A DNA stretch of 64,000 nt from a virus: positions 248,001-312,000 of IMG/VR virus record IMGVR_UViG_3300043399_000877, one strand, 5' to 3'. Shown here one piece after another: positions 18,132 through 26,874 of this stretch. How positions within the stretch are numbered: position 1 is the first letter of the stretch; each line of letters begins with the position of its first letter. A program made the translations under genes and the position numbers. The notes below the pieces were generated by a model. That model made no database searches, was not told where the DNA came from, and saw only the letters and a list, made by a program, of their open reading frames with translations.

Positions 18132-19229
18132 ATGAAAAAAAAGCCATTTTGCTATGCTCCATGGGTTTCTGTAAGATATCGGAATACGACAGATAATAGA
18201 GTGTCACCATGTTGCCAATGGAACGATGAACACTTTACAGGTAACATAACAGAATATTATAATTCTAAATTTTTAAAAAATGTAAAATCAAATATGATTA
18301 AACATAACATGAATGAAATATCCAAAACATGTATAGAATGTATAAATGCAGAAAAACATAATGTTGAATCCTCACGAGAATATTACAATAATGCTGTGCG
18401 CATGGGAACGTTTGTTCCTGGACAACTTAACAAACTAGATCTTAGACCAGATACTCTATGCAATTTAAAGTGCATTATGTGCAGTCCAAAAAGTTCTAGT
18501 TTAATTGAAGAAGAGTTAATAAAACACGAAAATTTTCAACCATTTGAGTACTCTGATACAACTGACGTTGTCGACTTAGATCTATCAAATTTAAAAGCTT
18601 TAAAATTAGTTGGTGGTGAGCCTACAATAAGTAAAAAAATGTTTTACATCATGGATCATTTAATAGAAAAAGATATCGCAAAAAATATAAGCATTGAATA
18701 TATAACAAATTGCACAAGTGTTAATAAAAAATGGTTATCTCGTGTTGAACAATTTAAAAAACATATGGTTACAATGTCAGTAGACGCAACTGGTAAGTGT
18801 TTTGAGTACATTCGTCATGGTACTTCATGGGAACTAGTTGAAAGAAATATATTAAAGTTAACGGAAATAGCAGACGATTATGATTTTAATATAGTTGCAC
18901 AAGCAACAAACTTTGCAGTAATTGAAGATTGGTTTGAATATTTTATTCAATATGACATTCAGCATATCAGAATGTCGCATTTTTACGGAGATTATCCATT
19001 GGGCCTTAATGTTATACCTGATTACCTAAAACAAGAAAAAATAAATTATCTTGAAAAATTTGATCATCCACTTGCAACTCAGGCAATCACTTATCTTAAA
19101 AATTCTAAGTTTAGTAAAAAAACATTTGACTTATTTTGGAAAAATACTGAAATACGCGACAAAAGAAGAAATGTAAGCATTTTTGATGTGAGTCCGGTAT
19201 TTGAAAAAATGAAAAATAGTCACATGTAA
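18132..19229 (+). CDS. Radical SAM protein with N-terminal cysteine (twitch-like) module
   Basis: 365 residues. C7, C27-C28 ('SPCCQW') and C67/C70 ('TCIECINAEKHN') come before the core C110, C114 and C117 ('LCNLKCIMCSP') and 'LVGGEPTI'. The ATG is preceded by CGGAGAAATTA, a strong ribosome site. It heads a second plus-strand block after the inverted aminotransferase and is followed by a QueC-like ATPase gene. Confidence 0.85.
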   Translation: MKKKPFCYAPWVSVRYRNTTDNRVSPCCQWNDEHFTGNITEYYNSKFLKNVKSNMIKHNMNEISKTCIECINAEKHNVESSREYYNNAVRMGTFVPGQLNKLDLRPDTLCNLKCIMCSPKSSSLIEEELIKHENFQPFEYSDTTDVVDLDLSNLKALKLVGGEPTISKKMFYIMDHLIEKDIAKNISIEYITNCTSVNKKWLSRVEQFKKHMVTMSVDATGKCFEYIRHGTSWELVERNILKLTEIADDYDFNIVAQATNFAVIEDWFEYFIQYDIQHIRMSHFYGDYPLGLNVIPDYLKQEKINYLEKFDHPLATQAITYLKNSKFSKKTFDLFWKNTEIRDKRRNVSIFDVSPVFEKMKNSHM

Positions 19230-19249
19230 CCGGATAGGCAAGATACTAG

Positions 19250-19257
19250 AATAAATA
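19250..19257 (+). promoter_or_regulatory. Late-promoter-like AATAAATA
   Basis: Seven of eight bases of TATAAATA, 20 bases upstream of the ATG at 19277. It lies in a short intergenic gap with GGGG six bases before that ATG. Confidence 0.35.
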
Positions 19258-19276
19258 TGTTAAATTGGGGATCAAC

Positions 19277-20008
19277 ATGGATAACAAGTTCTTTATACCT
19301 GACAATGTAACAGGTATAGTTATAAAATTGTCAGGTGGTGCTGACAGTTCTATACTATATTATGGGTTATGTAAACACATAGTTGAGAACAATTTAAGTA
19401 TACCTATATATGTAACATCTATGGACACAAATAGAAAACCTTGGTACAGCCATTATGCAAAAAAAGTCATAAATTTTACAAAACAAGAAACTGGAATATC
19501 ACCCGTAGAGCATAGAATTCATTTCTTAGACGGCAACTGGACTATGGATGATTATGTACAAACTCAACATGATTTAATGATGTCAGTTATTGATGACAAA
19601 CTTGCAAATGTGGCGTATAGCGGGTTAACTCAAAATCCAACTAGAAAAGATTTACACAGAACTCGAAAACATAAAGATTTTAACAAAAACGGTTTAAAAT
19701 ATCTTGATGAAAATCTAAACGGAACAGATTCTAGTAGAAATGATCATTCAAATAAAAAAGTAGTAAATTACAACGGGCACTTCATAATGATCAATCCGTT
19801 TATACACAAAACAAAAAAAGAAGTATTTAACTGGTATAAACATTATAATGTACTAGATACTCTTTTTCCATTAACTTATAGTTGTGAAGAATCAGATAAT
19901 GAATACAAGAAGTTAATTAAAGTTGAAGACGGGTTTGCAGAAATGTCGCACTGTGGATTTTGTTGGTTTTGCATGGAACGTATATACGCATTTGGAAGAC
20001 TCGTATGA
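19277..20008 (+). CDS. QueC/ExsB-like PP-loop ATPase (copy 1)
   Basis: 243 residues. 'SGGADS' at 19-24 is the PP-loop of N-type ATP pyrophosphatases, which adenylate a carboxylate or carbonyl. The C-terminus has 'YSCEES' and 'HCGFCWFCMERIYAFG', the four-cysteine zinc site (C...CGxCxxCxxR) of QueC, the preQ0 synthase. The rest is divergent, so it may convert 7-carboxy-7-deazaguanine to an amide or nitrile, or activate an acid made by the island. ATG 19277 follows GGGG; TTG 19265 is less likely. The stop overlaps the next ATG. A related copy is at 23451. Confidence 0.72.
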   Translation: MDNKFFIPDNVTGIVIKLSGGADSSILYYGLCKHIVENNLSIPIYVTSMDTNRKPWYSHYAKKVINFTKQETGISPVEHRIHFLDGNWTMDDYVQTQHDLMMSVIDDKLANVAYSGLTQNPTRKDLHRTRKHKDFNKNGLKYLDENLNGTDSSRNDHSNKKVVNYNGHFIMINPFIHKTKKEVFNWYKHYNVLDTLFPLTYSCEESDNEYKKLIKVEDGFAEMSHCGFCWFCMERIYAFGRLV

Positions 20009-21228
20009 CACCATGTATTTTGCCTTGGATAAATTTTAGTACTAATACATTTGGTAGACCAAGAACTTGCGGTTATGCCGATCAAGCTGTAGTCAAAAGA
20101 GCACAAGTTAAATTAAAAGGCAGTAGTATAGAAGACGAATGGAATAACGATTATTTTAAAAAGATACGCAGAGACTTTTTACAAGGCGAGTGGCCTGAAA
20201 ATTGCAAACGATGTGAGTACGTGGAACAACTAAATGGTTCCAGTAAGCGTATAGAAGAAAACAAATATCATTATGAGTCAAATAAACATTTAATTGATTC
20301 TACAGCGCCAGACGGTAGCGTCCCATATTATCCGCCCAATATTGATATTAGAGTGGGTACAATATGTAATTTAAAGTGCATTCATTGCGGAACTGGTGCA
20401 AGCAGCAAGTGGAATGAAGACAAATCCTTATTAAATAAATACCCAAATACTGAATTTTATAACATTGACAACAAATGGATAGAACAAGATAGCTTTATTT
20501 GGGATAACATAAAAGAAAACTTGAGTAGTACCCGTAAGTTTAATTTCTTAGGAGGCGAACCGTTTGCAAATAAGCAACATAACCGGTTTATTAAAGAAGT
20601 ATGTGACACTGATGCTGCTAAAGAAATAACACTGACATATGTGAGCAACGGAACACTGTTAACAGACACCATTTTTCAGCAACTTGTGAAATTTAAAGAA
20701 GTCATTATCAGACTAAGTTTAGATGCTATCGGAATTCCGGGAGAATATTTTAGATTTCCGATATCATGGAAAACATTTAAAACAAAACTAGAATTAATGC
20801 AAAAATATGCAAACAATAATCCGCATGTTGACATTGGGGTCCAGTGGACTTGTAGCAATATAAGCATGTTCTATCTAGTTGAAACATATGATTTTATAAA
20901 ACAGCATTATCCTAATATTAAGTTTATTTTTGCGAATCATGTTGAGTGGCCAATTCATATGAGTGCGCAAGTTTTGCCGCATGAATTAAAAAAAATAACT
21001 CAAGATAAAATTGAGTCATATAATTTTGAAAATAACTCCCAGTACGTTCCATTTTATATAAGCCATATGTGCGAAAAAGATTTATGGGGTACTCACGGAA
21101 ATACATTTATGAATTATTTAGATGACCTAGACGCAGCCAGAAAAATAAGTTGGAAAGACAGTTTTAAAGAAATGGAATTACAGAAATATGATCCCAGATG
21201 CAACAACCATATGAATGAAATGAAATAA
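20005..21228 (+). CDS. Radical SAM protein with N-terminal cysteine (twitch-like) module
   Basis: 407 residues. The N-terminal block has C4 ('PCILPW'), a single C22 where relatives have CC, and C67/C70 ('NCKRCEYVEQLNGS'). The core is C121, C125 and C128 ('ICNLKCIHCGT') with 'FLGGEPFA'. The ATG overlaps the stop of the PP-loop gene (GTATGA), so the two are co-translated. The loss of one N-terminal Cys may alter or remove the extra cluster. Confidence 0.84.
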   Translation: MTPCILPWINFSTNTFGRPRTCGYADQAVVKRAQVKLKGSSIEDEWNNDYFKKIRRDFLQGEWPENCKRCEYVEQLNGSSKRIEENKYHYESNKHLIDSTAPDGSVPYYPPNIDIRVGTICNLKCIHCGTGASSKWNEDKSLLNKYPNTEFYNIDNKWIEQDSFIWDNIKENLSSTRKFNFLGGEPFANKQHNRFIKEVCDTDAAKEITLTYVSNGTLLTDTIFQQLVKFKEVIIRLSLDAIGIPGEYFRFPISWKTFKTKLELMQKYANNNPHVDIGVQWTCSNISMFYLVETYDFIKQHYPNIKFIFANHVEWPIHMSAQVLPHELKKITQDKIESYNFENNSQYVPFYISHMCEKDLWGTHGNTFMNYLDDLDAARKISWKDSFKEMELQKYDPRCNNHMNEMK

Positions 21229-21270
21229 AATAAATGTTTGTGTAATCTGGCGAGTTGGTATATATATAAT

Positions 21271-22395
21271 ATGAAAATTAATATGTCTGAAGATTTAAAA
21301 TGGAGTGAATATGATTTTACAAAAATCCCATTTGACGATATCGTACAAGTAGGTCAAAGAACTCTTTTGTATCGAGATCTTTTTACCGTTAGTTGGTTGC
21401 TTGGTCGCTTTTGCAATTACCGGTGTAGCTATTGTTGGCCATATGCAAGATCAAATACAAAAGATCATCGACCAACCGACCTATGCCTCAAAACAATTGA
21501 TGAGATCAAACGACAAGCTAGAGAAAACGGATTCAATAGTTTCCATTTCAGTCTCTCAGGAGGAGAACCAACGTTTCATCCCGGATACCTCGAGATATTA
21601 AAGTATCTTGCCGACGACACTCCGAATACAAATTATACTAGCATACACATGACCAGTAATTGTAGTAGAAATATGGCATGGTTTGAGCAATATGTTGAAT
21701 ATGCAAAACCATTTCATAGAGCAAGTATCACAGCTAGTTTACACACCGAGCATGTAAACACTCCTGAGCGAATGCAAGAATTCGCAGACAAGTTGATTTT
21801 TTGTCAAGAACATGACGTCCAGGTCACTATTAACATGGTAATGGTACCTGAGTGGTTTGAGCGTGATTGGGAAAATGCTCTATTTTTTCATGAGCAAGGC
21901 ATAAATGTAACGCTAAAACCACAAAGTGATCCCACTGCCAGTCGAGTAGTAGATGGGTATTCACAAGACATGCTTAATCGTTTATGGAACGGTATGCCAC
22001 AGCGGGCGTATACTGAAAGTAAAAGAAAATGGGCTAGTCGCCCTCAACCCAAGTTTGTAGTGCCAGTAGTTAATGGTGTTGACGACAAATCTGTACCTGC
22101 ACATATGCAGATTGAATTTGTAGACAAAAACGGAAAAAAATGGTATATGGACCAAGCAGAGCGGTTCAACGCATTTGGATTTAACAAGTTTAAAGGTTGG
22201 AGTTGCAACAGTGGTTATCAGGGAATAATCATACGCGAGCCCGACGGGAGTATAAAAAGATCATACAGTTGCCACGATGTTCCACTTGGCAATATAGAGA
22301 CTGGATTTAAATTGTTTAAATCCCCCATGCCGTGTACTACTGAAAGCTGTGTGAGTAGTGCGGATAGTAAAATACCAAAACAAAGGAAGGATTAA
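21271..22395 (+). CDS. Radical SAM protein, third type (pair with 8648)
   Basis: 374 residues, with C48, C52 and C55 ('FCNYRCSYCWP') and 'LSGGEPTF'. The C-terminus carries 'WSCNSG', 'YSCHDVPLGN' and 'PCTTESC', a possible auxiliary cluster. I used ATG 21271; ATG 21283 is possible, and the TTG at 21238 is less likely. TATAAT lies directly before 21271 but has no -35 partner. Related to the protein at 8648. Substrate unknown. Confidence 0.82.
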   Translation: MKINMSEDLKWSEYDFTKIPFDDIVQVGQRTLLYRDLFTVSWLLGRFCNYRCSYCWPYARSNTKDHRPTDLCLKTIDEIKRQARENGFNSFHFSLSGGEPTFHPGYLEILKYLADDTPNTNYTSIHMTSNCSRNMAWFEQYVEYAKPFHRASITASLHTEHVNTPERMQEFADKLIFCQEHDVQVTINMVMVPEWFERDWENALFFHEQGINVTLKPQSDPTASRVVDGYSQDMLNRLWNGMPQRAYTESKRKWASRPQPKFVVPVVNGVDDKSVPAHMQIEFVDKNGKKWYMDQAERFNAFGFNKFKGWSCNSGYQGIIIREPDGSIKRSYSCHDVPLGNIETGFKLFKSPMPCTTESCVSSADSKIPKQRKD

Positions 22396-22399
22396 AAAC

Positions 22400-23464
22400 A
22401 TGCCAATATGTAAAGCACTCTATAACCAAGTATGTGTTGAAATCGGTGGAGTTTATAAACCATGCTGTTCATATGTTGGGGACAGTGGTATATCAGTAAA
22501 CGACATGACCCCAAATGAATTTTTAAAATCTGATTATATAGAAAATATAAGAAAAAACATGGAAGGGGATTTATGGGATTCCGGTTGCGTTGGATGCAAA
22601 GTGCGTAGTGAATCTGGGCTCCACACGTTGAAAGATACCTATGACTTTTATTGTAAATCTGATATAGGTACTTTTGAAATGATTGAAATTTCAGTAAGTA
22701 ACAAGTGTAATAACCAATGCAGAATGTGCGATTCTAGGCACAGTAGTTTATGGCAAAATACTTTGGGTTTTGGTAATTCTCCTAAATCTTATTATGATTT
22801 GCAAGCATTAATGAATAATCTAGACGGCAGTGATATAAAGGTAATAAAATATTTAGGTGGTGAACCATTAATAACTGATGAAATAAATCAAGTCTTCGAT
22901 TTTATCAAAAAAAATAAAGAAAATAAAATTTCATTTTATTTTAATACTAACCTATCAGTACCTCCAGAAAAATATCTTAGCGAATTTGAAAATATAGAAA
23001 AATTTGTGATTGGGTATAGCATTGACGGTGTAGGCGCAACTAATGAATATATAAGAGATGGAAGCAATTGGGACACTGTTGTTAGGAATTTAGATAAATG
23101 GGAAAAATTCTTTGAATCCAGATCCGATCAGAGTGAAAGATACGTCCACACCGTATTACAAGCATACAACTATCATGATATTGAAAATATATATAAGTTT
23201 AGTAGTTCGTATGGGTTAGAGCATTTTACACCTCCTATAATTGCGCCACATGAGTTTACATTAAATGCATTGCCTAAAGAGTATATAGAAAAGTATGCCA
23301 CCAGTAGAACGGCAAAATATGTTGATAACCATTCATATAATGCATCGTTGTACGATAAATTAGTAAAAACAACAATTTATCATGATAAGTTATTTCAAAA
23401 ATCAATAAATAATTTTATACCTGAATTGTATTTTTTAAGTAAGAGCAATAATGATACACCATGA
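22400..23464 (+). CDS. Radical SAM protein with N-terminal cysteine (twitch-like) module
   Basis: 354 residues. C4, C22-C23 ('KPCCSY') and C63/C66 ('GCVGCKVRSESG') precede the core C103, C107 and C110 ('KCNNQCRMCDS') and 'LGGEPLIT'. AAGGAAGGA lies before ATG 22400. It resembles the protein at 12501 and overlaps the second PP-loop gene by 14 bases, again coupling a twitch-type enzyme to a QueC-like ATPase. Confidence 0.85.
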   Translation: MPICKALYNQVCVEIGGVYKPCCSYVGDSGISVNDMTPNEFLKSDYIENIRKNMEGDLWDSGCVGCKVRSESGLHTLKDTYDFYCKSDIGTFEMIEISVSNKCNNQCRMCDSRHSSLWQNTLGFGNSPKSYYDLQALMNNLDGSDIKVIKYLGGEPLITDEINQVFDFIKKNKENKISFYFNTNLSVPPEKYLSEFENIEKFVIGYSIDGVGATNEYIRDGSNWDTVVRNLDKWEKFFESRSDQSERYVHTVLQAYNYHDIENIYKFSSSYGLEHFTPPIIAPHEFTLNALPKEYIEKYATSRTAKYVDNHSYNASLYDKLVKTTIYHDKLFQKSINNFIPELYFLSKSNNDTP

Positions 23465-24104
23465 AATATACGAAGGAATAAACTTTAATATATACGACGG
23501 TACGTTGGGTGTTAGTGTAAGTGGTGGCGCAGATAGTGCGCTGGTATTATTCTTTTTATTAAAATTTAATAAAAGAAAAATTCATATATTTACATTTGCA
23601 GATCAGCAAAAACACATGATAAACACTAAATCAGCAATTGATGTGGTAAACACCTGCATACAGCTAACTGGCAATAGTAATTTAGAACATCACATAGATT
23701 ATGGTGAAATAAAAGACATAGATACACTATTTAGAAATCATGATTTGTACTTGCAAAATGGAATAGTAGATTATGTGTATACGGGAATAACAAAAAACCC
23801 ACCAAAAGAAGTGACAGACACTTTTTCAGAGCCAGTGCCGGTAACTATACCACGTGATCCAACTGTGGTACGTGATGTACTATGGGATAATACGTGGTAC
23901 AGACCTTGGACAAATTTAAATAAACGTGATTTATACAATATATACAAACAGCATAACTTGTTAGACACGTTGTTTCCAAAAACAAGGAGTTGTGAATTTT
24001 ACAGTACTGATGTTCAAGAAATGGAAGAATTTATAAAAACTCACAAACAGTGTGGAACTTGTTGGTGGTGTGAAGAACGCAAATGGGGATTTGGAAAAAT
24101 ATAA
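23451..24104 (+). CDS. QueC/ExsB-like PP-loop ATPase (copy 2)
   Basis: 217 residues. 'SGGADS' at 24-29 is the PP-loop; 'RSCEFY' and 'QCGTCWWCEERKWGFG' give the QueC-type four-cysteine zinc site. 'DTLFPKTRSCE' matches 'DTLFPLTYSCE' in the copy at 19277, so the pair are paralogues. Both carry long inserts unlike textbook QueC, so the substrate may differ. It overlaps the radical SAM gene upstream and abuts the sulfotransferase gene. Confidence 0.72.
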   Translation: MIHHEIYEGINFNIYDGTLGVSVSGGADSALVLFFLLKFNKRKIHIFTFADQQKHMINTKSAIDVVNTCIQLTGNSNLEHHIDYGEIKDIDTLFRNHDLYLQNGIVDYVYTGITKNPPKEVTDTFSEPVPVTIPRDPTVVRDVLWDNTWYRPWTNLNKRDLYNIYKQHNLLDTLFPKTRSCEFYSTDVQEMEEFIKTHKQCGTCWWCEERKWGFGKI

Positions 24105-24947
24105 ATGACAGTTAAACCTTTTTTTATAAGTTTGCCTAGATCGAGATCTACAATACTTTATGACAGGATGGAAGGATATGCGCTTACAAAGTTGGGGATG
24201 TCTAGGATAGTTGGGCATCCTGAATTCTTTTTAGAATTTTCTCACACTGACATGTATTTTAACACAAAAACACAGCGGTATGATGACTTAGAATTATACC
24301 CTATTCCTAATGATAATAGAATTGATATGCATTTTATATATCCACATGTATTCAATAATTCTATTGATAGAATACGACATAAAATGAATGTGCTCAAACA
24401 TGAAAAAGACAACGGTAGAGATTACTACTTCAAGGGTACTATGAATATTTTTGATAGTTATCAAGAAATAATTGATTTTTTTGCTGACAGAAAAATTATA
24501 ATTACCAGAAGGCATGATATAGTTGAAATGGCAATATCATATCTTTATGCAAGAAATGTAAAGTTGTTCCACGCAAAAGGTAACAATTATGACTATTATA
24601 CTTCTGTACTGGCAAAGGGAACAGAGATTAATGAATCTGAATTAGAAGATATGCCCGAATACATAAAGTATTTGACATTTGTTGATAACGTTGAACATTA
24701 CATAAAAGATAAAAATTACAATTATTGTGTTACATACTATGAAGATATGGAAACTGATGACATGATAAACTCAAAGATAGATGAAATATACGAAACAACT
24801 GAATGGCGAAATAGCGTAAAAACAACGGAGGCATCTACACCTATAAAGGTTGAAAAAAAATATTCAAATGTAATTAAGAATTATACAGACGTTAGATCAC
24901 ATTTAGAAAATATAGTTAAGGAAATAAGAAGTGAAAAACTTTTATGA
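24105..24947 (+). CDS. Sulfotransferase-like protein
   Basis: 280 residues. 'FFISLPRSRSTIL' at 6-18 is the 5'-phosphosulfate-binding loop of PAPS-dependent sulfotransferases; 'KIIITRRHDIVEMAISYLYA' fits the 3'-phosphate-binding segment (Arg plus Ser). It would move sulfate from PAPS to a hydroxyl or amine, perhaps on a sugar or on the cluster product. It starts directly after the PP-loop stop and overlaps the next gene by 17 bases. Confidence 0.72.
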   Translation: MTVKPFFISLPRSRSTILYDRMEGYALTKLGMSRIVGHPEFFLEFSHTDMYFNTKTQRYDDLELYPIPNDNRIDMHFIYPHVFNNSIDRIRHKMNVLKHEKDNGRDYYFKGTMNIFDSYQEIIDFFADRKIIITRRHDIVEMAISYLYARNVKLFHAKGNNYDYYTSVLAKGTEINESELEDMPEYIKYLTFVDNVEHYIKDKNYNYCVTYYEDMETDDMINSKIDEIYETTEWRNSVKTTEASTPIKVEKKYSNVIKNYTDVRSHLENIVKEIRSEKLL

Positions 24948-25515
24948 AATTAATGACTTGCCCATTTTGGATTTAACAAGTGAGTACGACAACCTAATAA
25001 AAGAAGGTAGAATATGGTATTCTGAAAGAGAACCAAATCAAATATGTTTAAATTCAACAATCAATAAACTTAATGATATGCATTACGGTGCTGGCAGCTT
25101 GGTGTTTGATTGGGACTTGGTTGGAACACTTGACGATTCGGGAAACGTCATAACGTCGCCGACGTTAAGAGAAACTCCATTAGAGGAAAGTGATTTTACA
25201 GAATTATGCTCTCAGTTTAAAGGAACGTTATTCGAGGATGCATATGTTGCATTACAAAAAAAATACAATCTTGGTAGAGTAAGGATAATGCGATCAAAAC
25301 CTAAAACTTGTTTATCTTGGCATTACGACTATGATGTCAGAGTACATTATCCATTAAAAACGTATGAGGGGTGTTTGATGGTTATAGAAGATGAAGTTTG
25401 CCACCTTACTGCTAATAAATGGTGGTATACAGAAACTCAAAAAATGCATACTGCATTCAACGCAAGTGCCCAGGAGAGAATACATTTAGTAGCTACAGTC
25501 ATTTCTAGTAAGTGA
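24931..25515 (+). CDS. Aspartyl/asparaginyl beta-hydroxylase-like 2OG oxygenase
   Basis: 194 residues from a GTG at 24931 with AAGGA upstream. 'SWHYDYDVRVHYPL' (H131, D133) gives HxD and a downstream Arg/His set; 'KWWYTETQKMHTAFN' supplies H173 and 'QERIHLV' the 2-oxoglutarate Arg (R183). This order is that of the AspH-like family. The ~110 N-terminal residues are unassigned. It ends the plus-strand island, and its last codons form one arm of a hairpin shared with the convergent gene. Confidence 0.66.
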   Translation: MKNFYEINDLPILDLTSEYDNLIKEGRIWYSEREPNQICLNSTINKLNDMHYGAGSLVFDWDLVGTLDDSGNVITSPTLRETPLEESDFTELCSQFKGTLFEDAYVALQKKYNLGRVRIMRSKPKTCLSWHYDYDVRVHYPLKTYEGCLMVIEDEVCHLTANKWWYTETQKMHTAFNASAQERIHLVATVISSK

Positions 25516-25533
25516 TTACTCACTTACTAGAAA
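25502..25533. terminator. Bidirectional terminator-like hairpin across two stop codons
   Basis: A perfect 14-base inverted repeat (TTTCTAGTAAGTGA, loop TTAC, then its complement). The left arm contains the TGA of the plus-strand oxygenase, the right arm the TAA of the minus-strand homospermidine synthase. T-rich bases flank both sides only weakly, so factor-independent termination is likely but not certain. Confidence 0.65.
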
Positions 25534-26874
25534 ATTAACGAATTGACATTTTTCGTCAAATTTAAAATCTGATTTCACAAAAATATAATTTCCCAAATAT
25601 GGTTTTGCATATTCTAAAATTATATCATGTGGTAATTCGTCTGGTTCAAGAATACCACAGTTGGGATTGTCATTAATCCAAATCATGGCAGCAAACAGCG
25701 GGGCAACTACTTGAAGACTAGTTGCATTGTTATGGTTTATAAGTGACCGAGTTTCGTCAATACTCAATTGACTTCCTAGCCAATATGAGCCAAAGTCTCC
25801 CATAAACAAAACACCCAACTCATCCATCCCGCCAACAAGGGAATCTGTCATGATCCTCGCAGCATCTTGGCCTTTAAGTCCCCTGCTGACAAGCTCTTCA
25901 AGGCTCTCTACAGCCACGTCGCATGGGTGATATGCGTAATGCACAGTGGGCCTATAATCATCAGTTGACAAGTACTCTGCAATAGATATGGATTCTTGGT
26001 GTGTTATTAGAAATCCAATTATTTCCTTATGCGTGGGAGTCCAAGTCTTTACTTTGGTTGCGCAACCTGGTTTGTTTAAAAAGATAGCACTTTTAGAACC
26101 GTATGCGTGTTCTTCACCCAGCGGCGGAAGACCGGCTTCGTGTGTACCCCATCCAAGTTCTGCTGGAAGTATTCCCTCGGCTATAAATCCGTCGACACTC
26201 CACGTATTCACAAATTGATTAGATTTTTTGGGCTCCAGGTCAAATTGTGAATCTCTTTCTGAAACATGTATCGTCTTAAGTCCTATTCTTTTTGCAAGTT
26301 CCGCCCACTGAGATTTGTTAGATGGTATATCGAATTCTATATTTAATTCATTTGCAATTTTAACTATACCATCTTTTACTATGTGATTTACCATTCCTGG
26401 ATTAGCACCATGCGATACAACCGCAGTTGGTCCATTGGTTTTTGTTTTCCGATAGTTTAACAGTGAGTGTCGTAGTGCATAGTTAGATCGTTCGCTATTT
26501 GAAAGTTTAAAATTGTCAAAAAACCCGACCCACGGCTGGATACAAGTATCAATATAGTTCATATTTCTTGATGAACAGTAATCTATCAAATCCTGTGATG
26601 ACACGTCGACTGTTAAATTAACTATAAAATCACCGGGTAAAGTATGTTCGTCTAAGATTGAAACATAGTTGTCCTTTTGTAGGGTTTTCTCAATACGTGT
26701 TAAATTGTATTGAGAAGTTACGTCGTTATTTCTCAAATCTTCCGATATTATTTTAACATTTGGATTTTTTAAATGCTTGAATAATAGTGGAATAAGAGCC
26801 ACTGAGATGCTTCCCGCTCCCAAAATAACTATATTTTTTTTAAAATTCTCAAATATCGTAGTAATCTTTGTCAT
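25516..26874 (-). CDS. hss: Homospermidine synthase
   Basis: 452 residues, typical for bacterial homospermidine synthase (about 470). This NAD-dependent enzyme joins two putrescines, or putrescine and spermidine, to give homospermidine. N-terminal 'IVILGAGSIS' is the Rossmann loop of the saccharopine-dehydrogenase-like fold. 'YIDTCIQPWVGFF', 'VSHGANPGMVNH', 'GWGTHEAGLPP', 'YAYHPCDVAV' and 'GGMDELGVLFMG' are blocks I associate with this family. It is the last gene of the operon with the decarboxylase at 30066, which would supply putrescine. Homospermidine is common in alphaproteobacteria, where the gene may have come from. Confidence 0.85.
   Translation of the reverse strand: MTKITTIFENFKKNIVILGAGSISVALIPLLFKHLKNPNVKIISEDLRNNDVTSQYNLTRIEKTLQKDNYVSILDEHTLPGDFIVNLTVDVSSQDLIDYCSSRNMNYIDTCIQPWVGFFDNFKLSNSERSNYALRHSLLNYRKTKTNGPTAVVSHGANPGMVNHIVKDGIVKIANELNIEFDIPSNKSQWAELAKRIGLKTIHVSERDSQFDLEPKKSNQFVNTWSVDGFIAEGILPAELGWGTHEAGLPPLGEEHAYGSKSAIFLNKPGCATKVKTWTPTHKEIIGFLITHQESISIAEYLSTDDYRPTVHYAYHPCDVAVESLEELVSRGLKGQDAARIMTDSLVGGMDELGVLFMGDFGSYWLGSQLSIDETRSLINHNNATSLQVVAPLFAAMIWINDNPNCGILEPDELPHDIILEYAKPYLGNYIFVKSDFKFDEKCQFVNFLVSE

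Noticed and set aside
21265-21270. TATAAT before the gene at 21271
   Set aside because: No -35 box at the right distance and it lies in a run of TA repeats.
4403-23464. Precursor peptide for the radical SAM enzymes
   Set aside because: The only small frame (4186-4410) is Trp/Asn-rich without a leader/core pattern; nothing else in the gaps is long enough.
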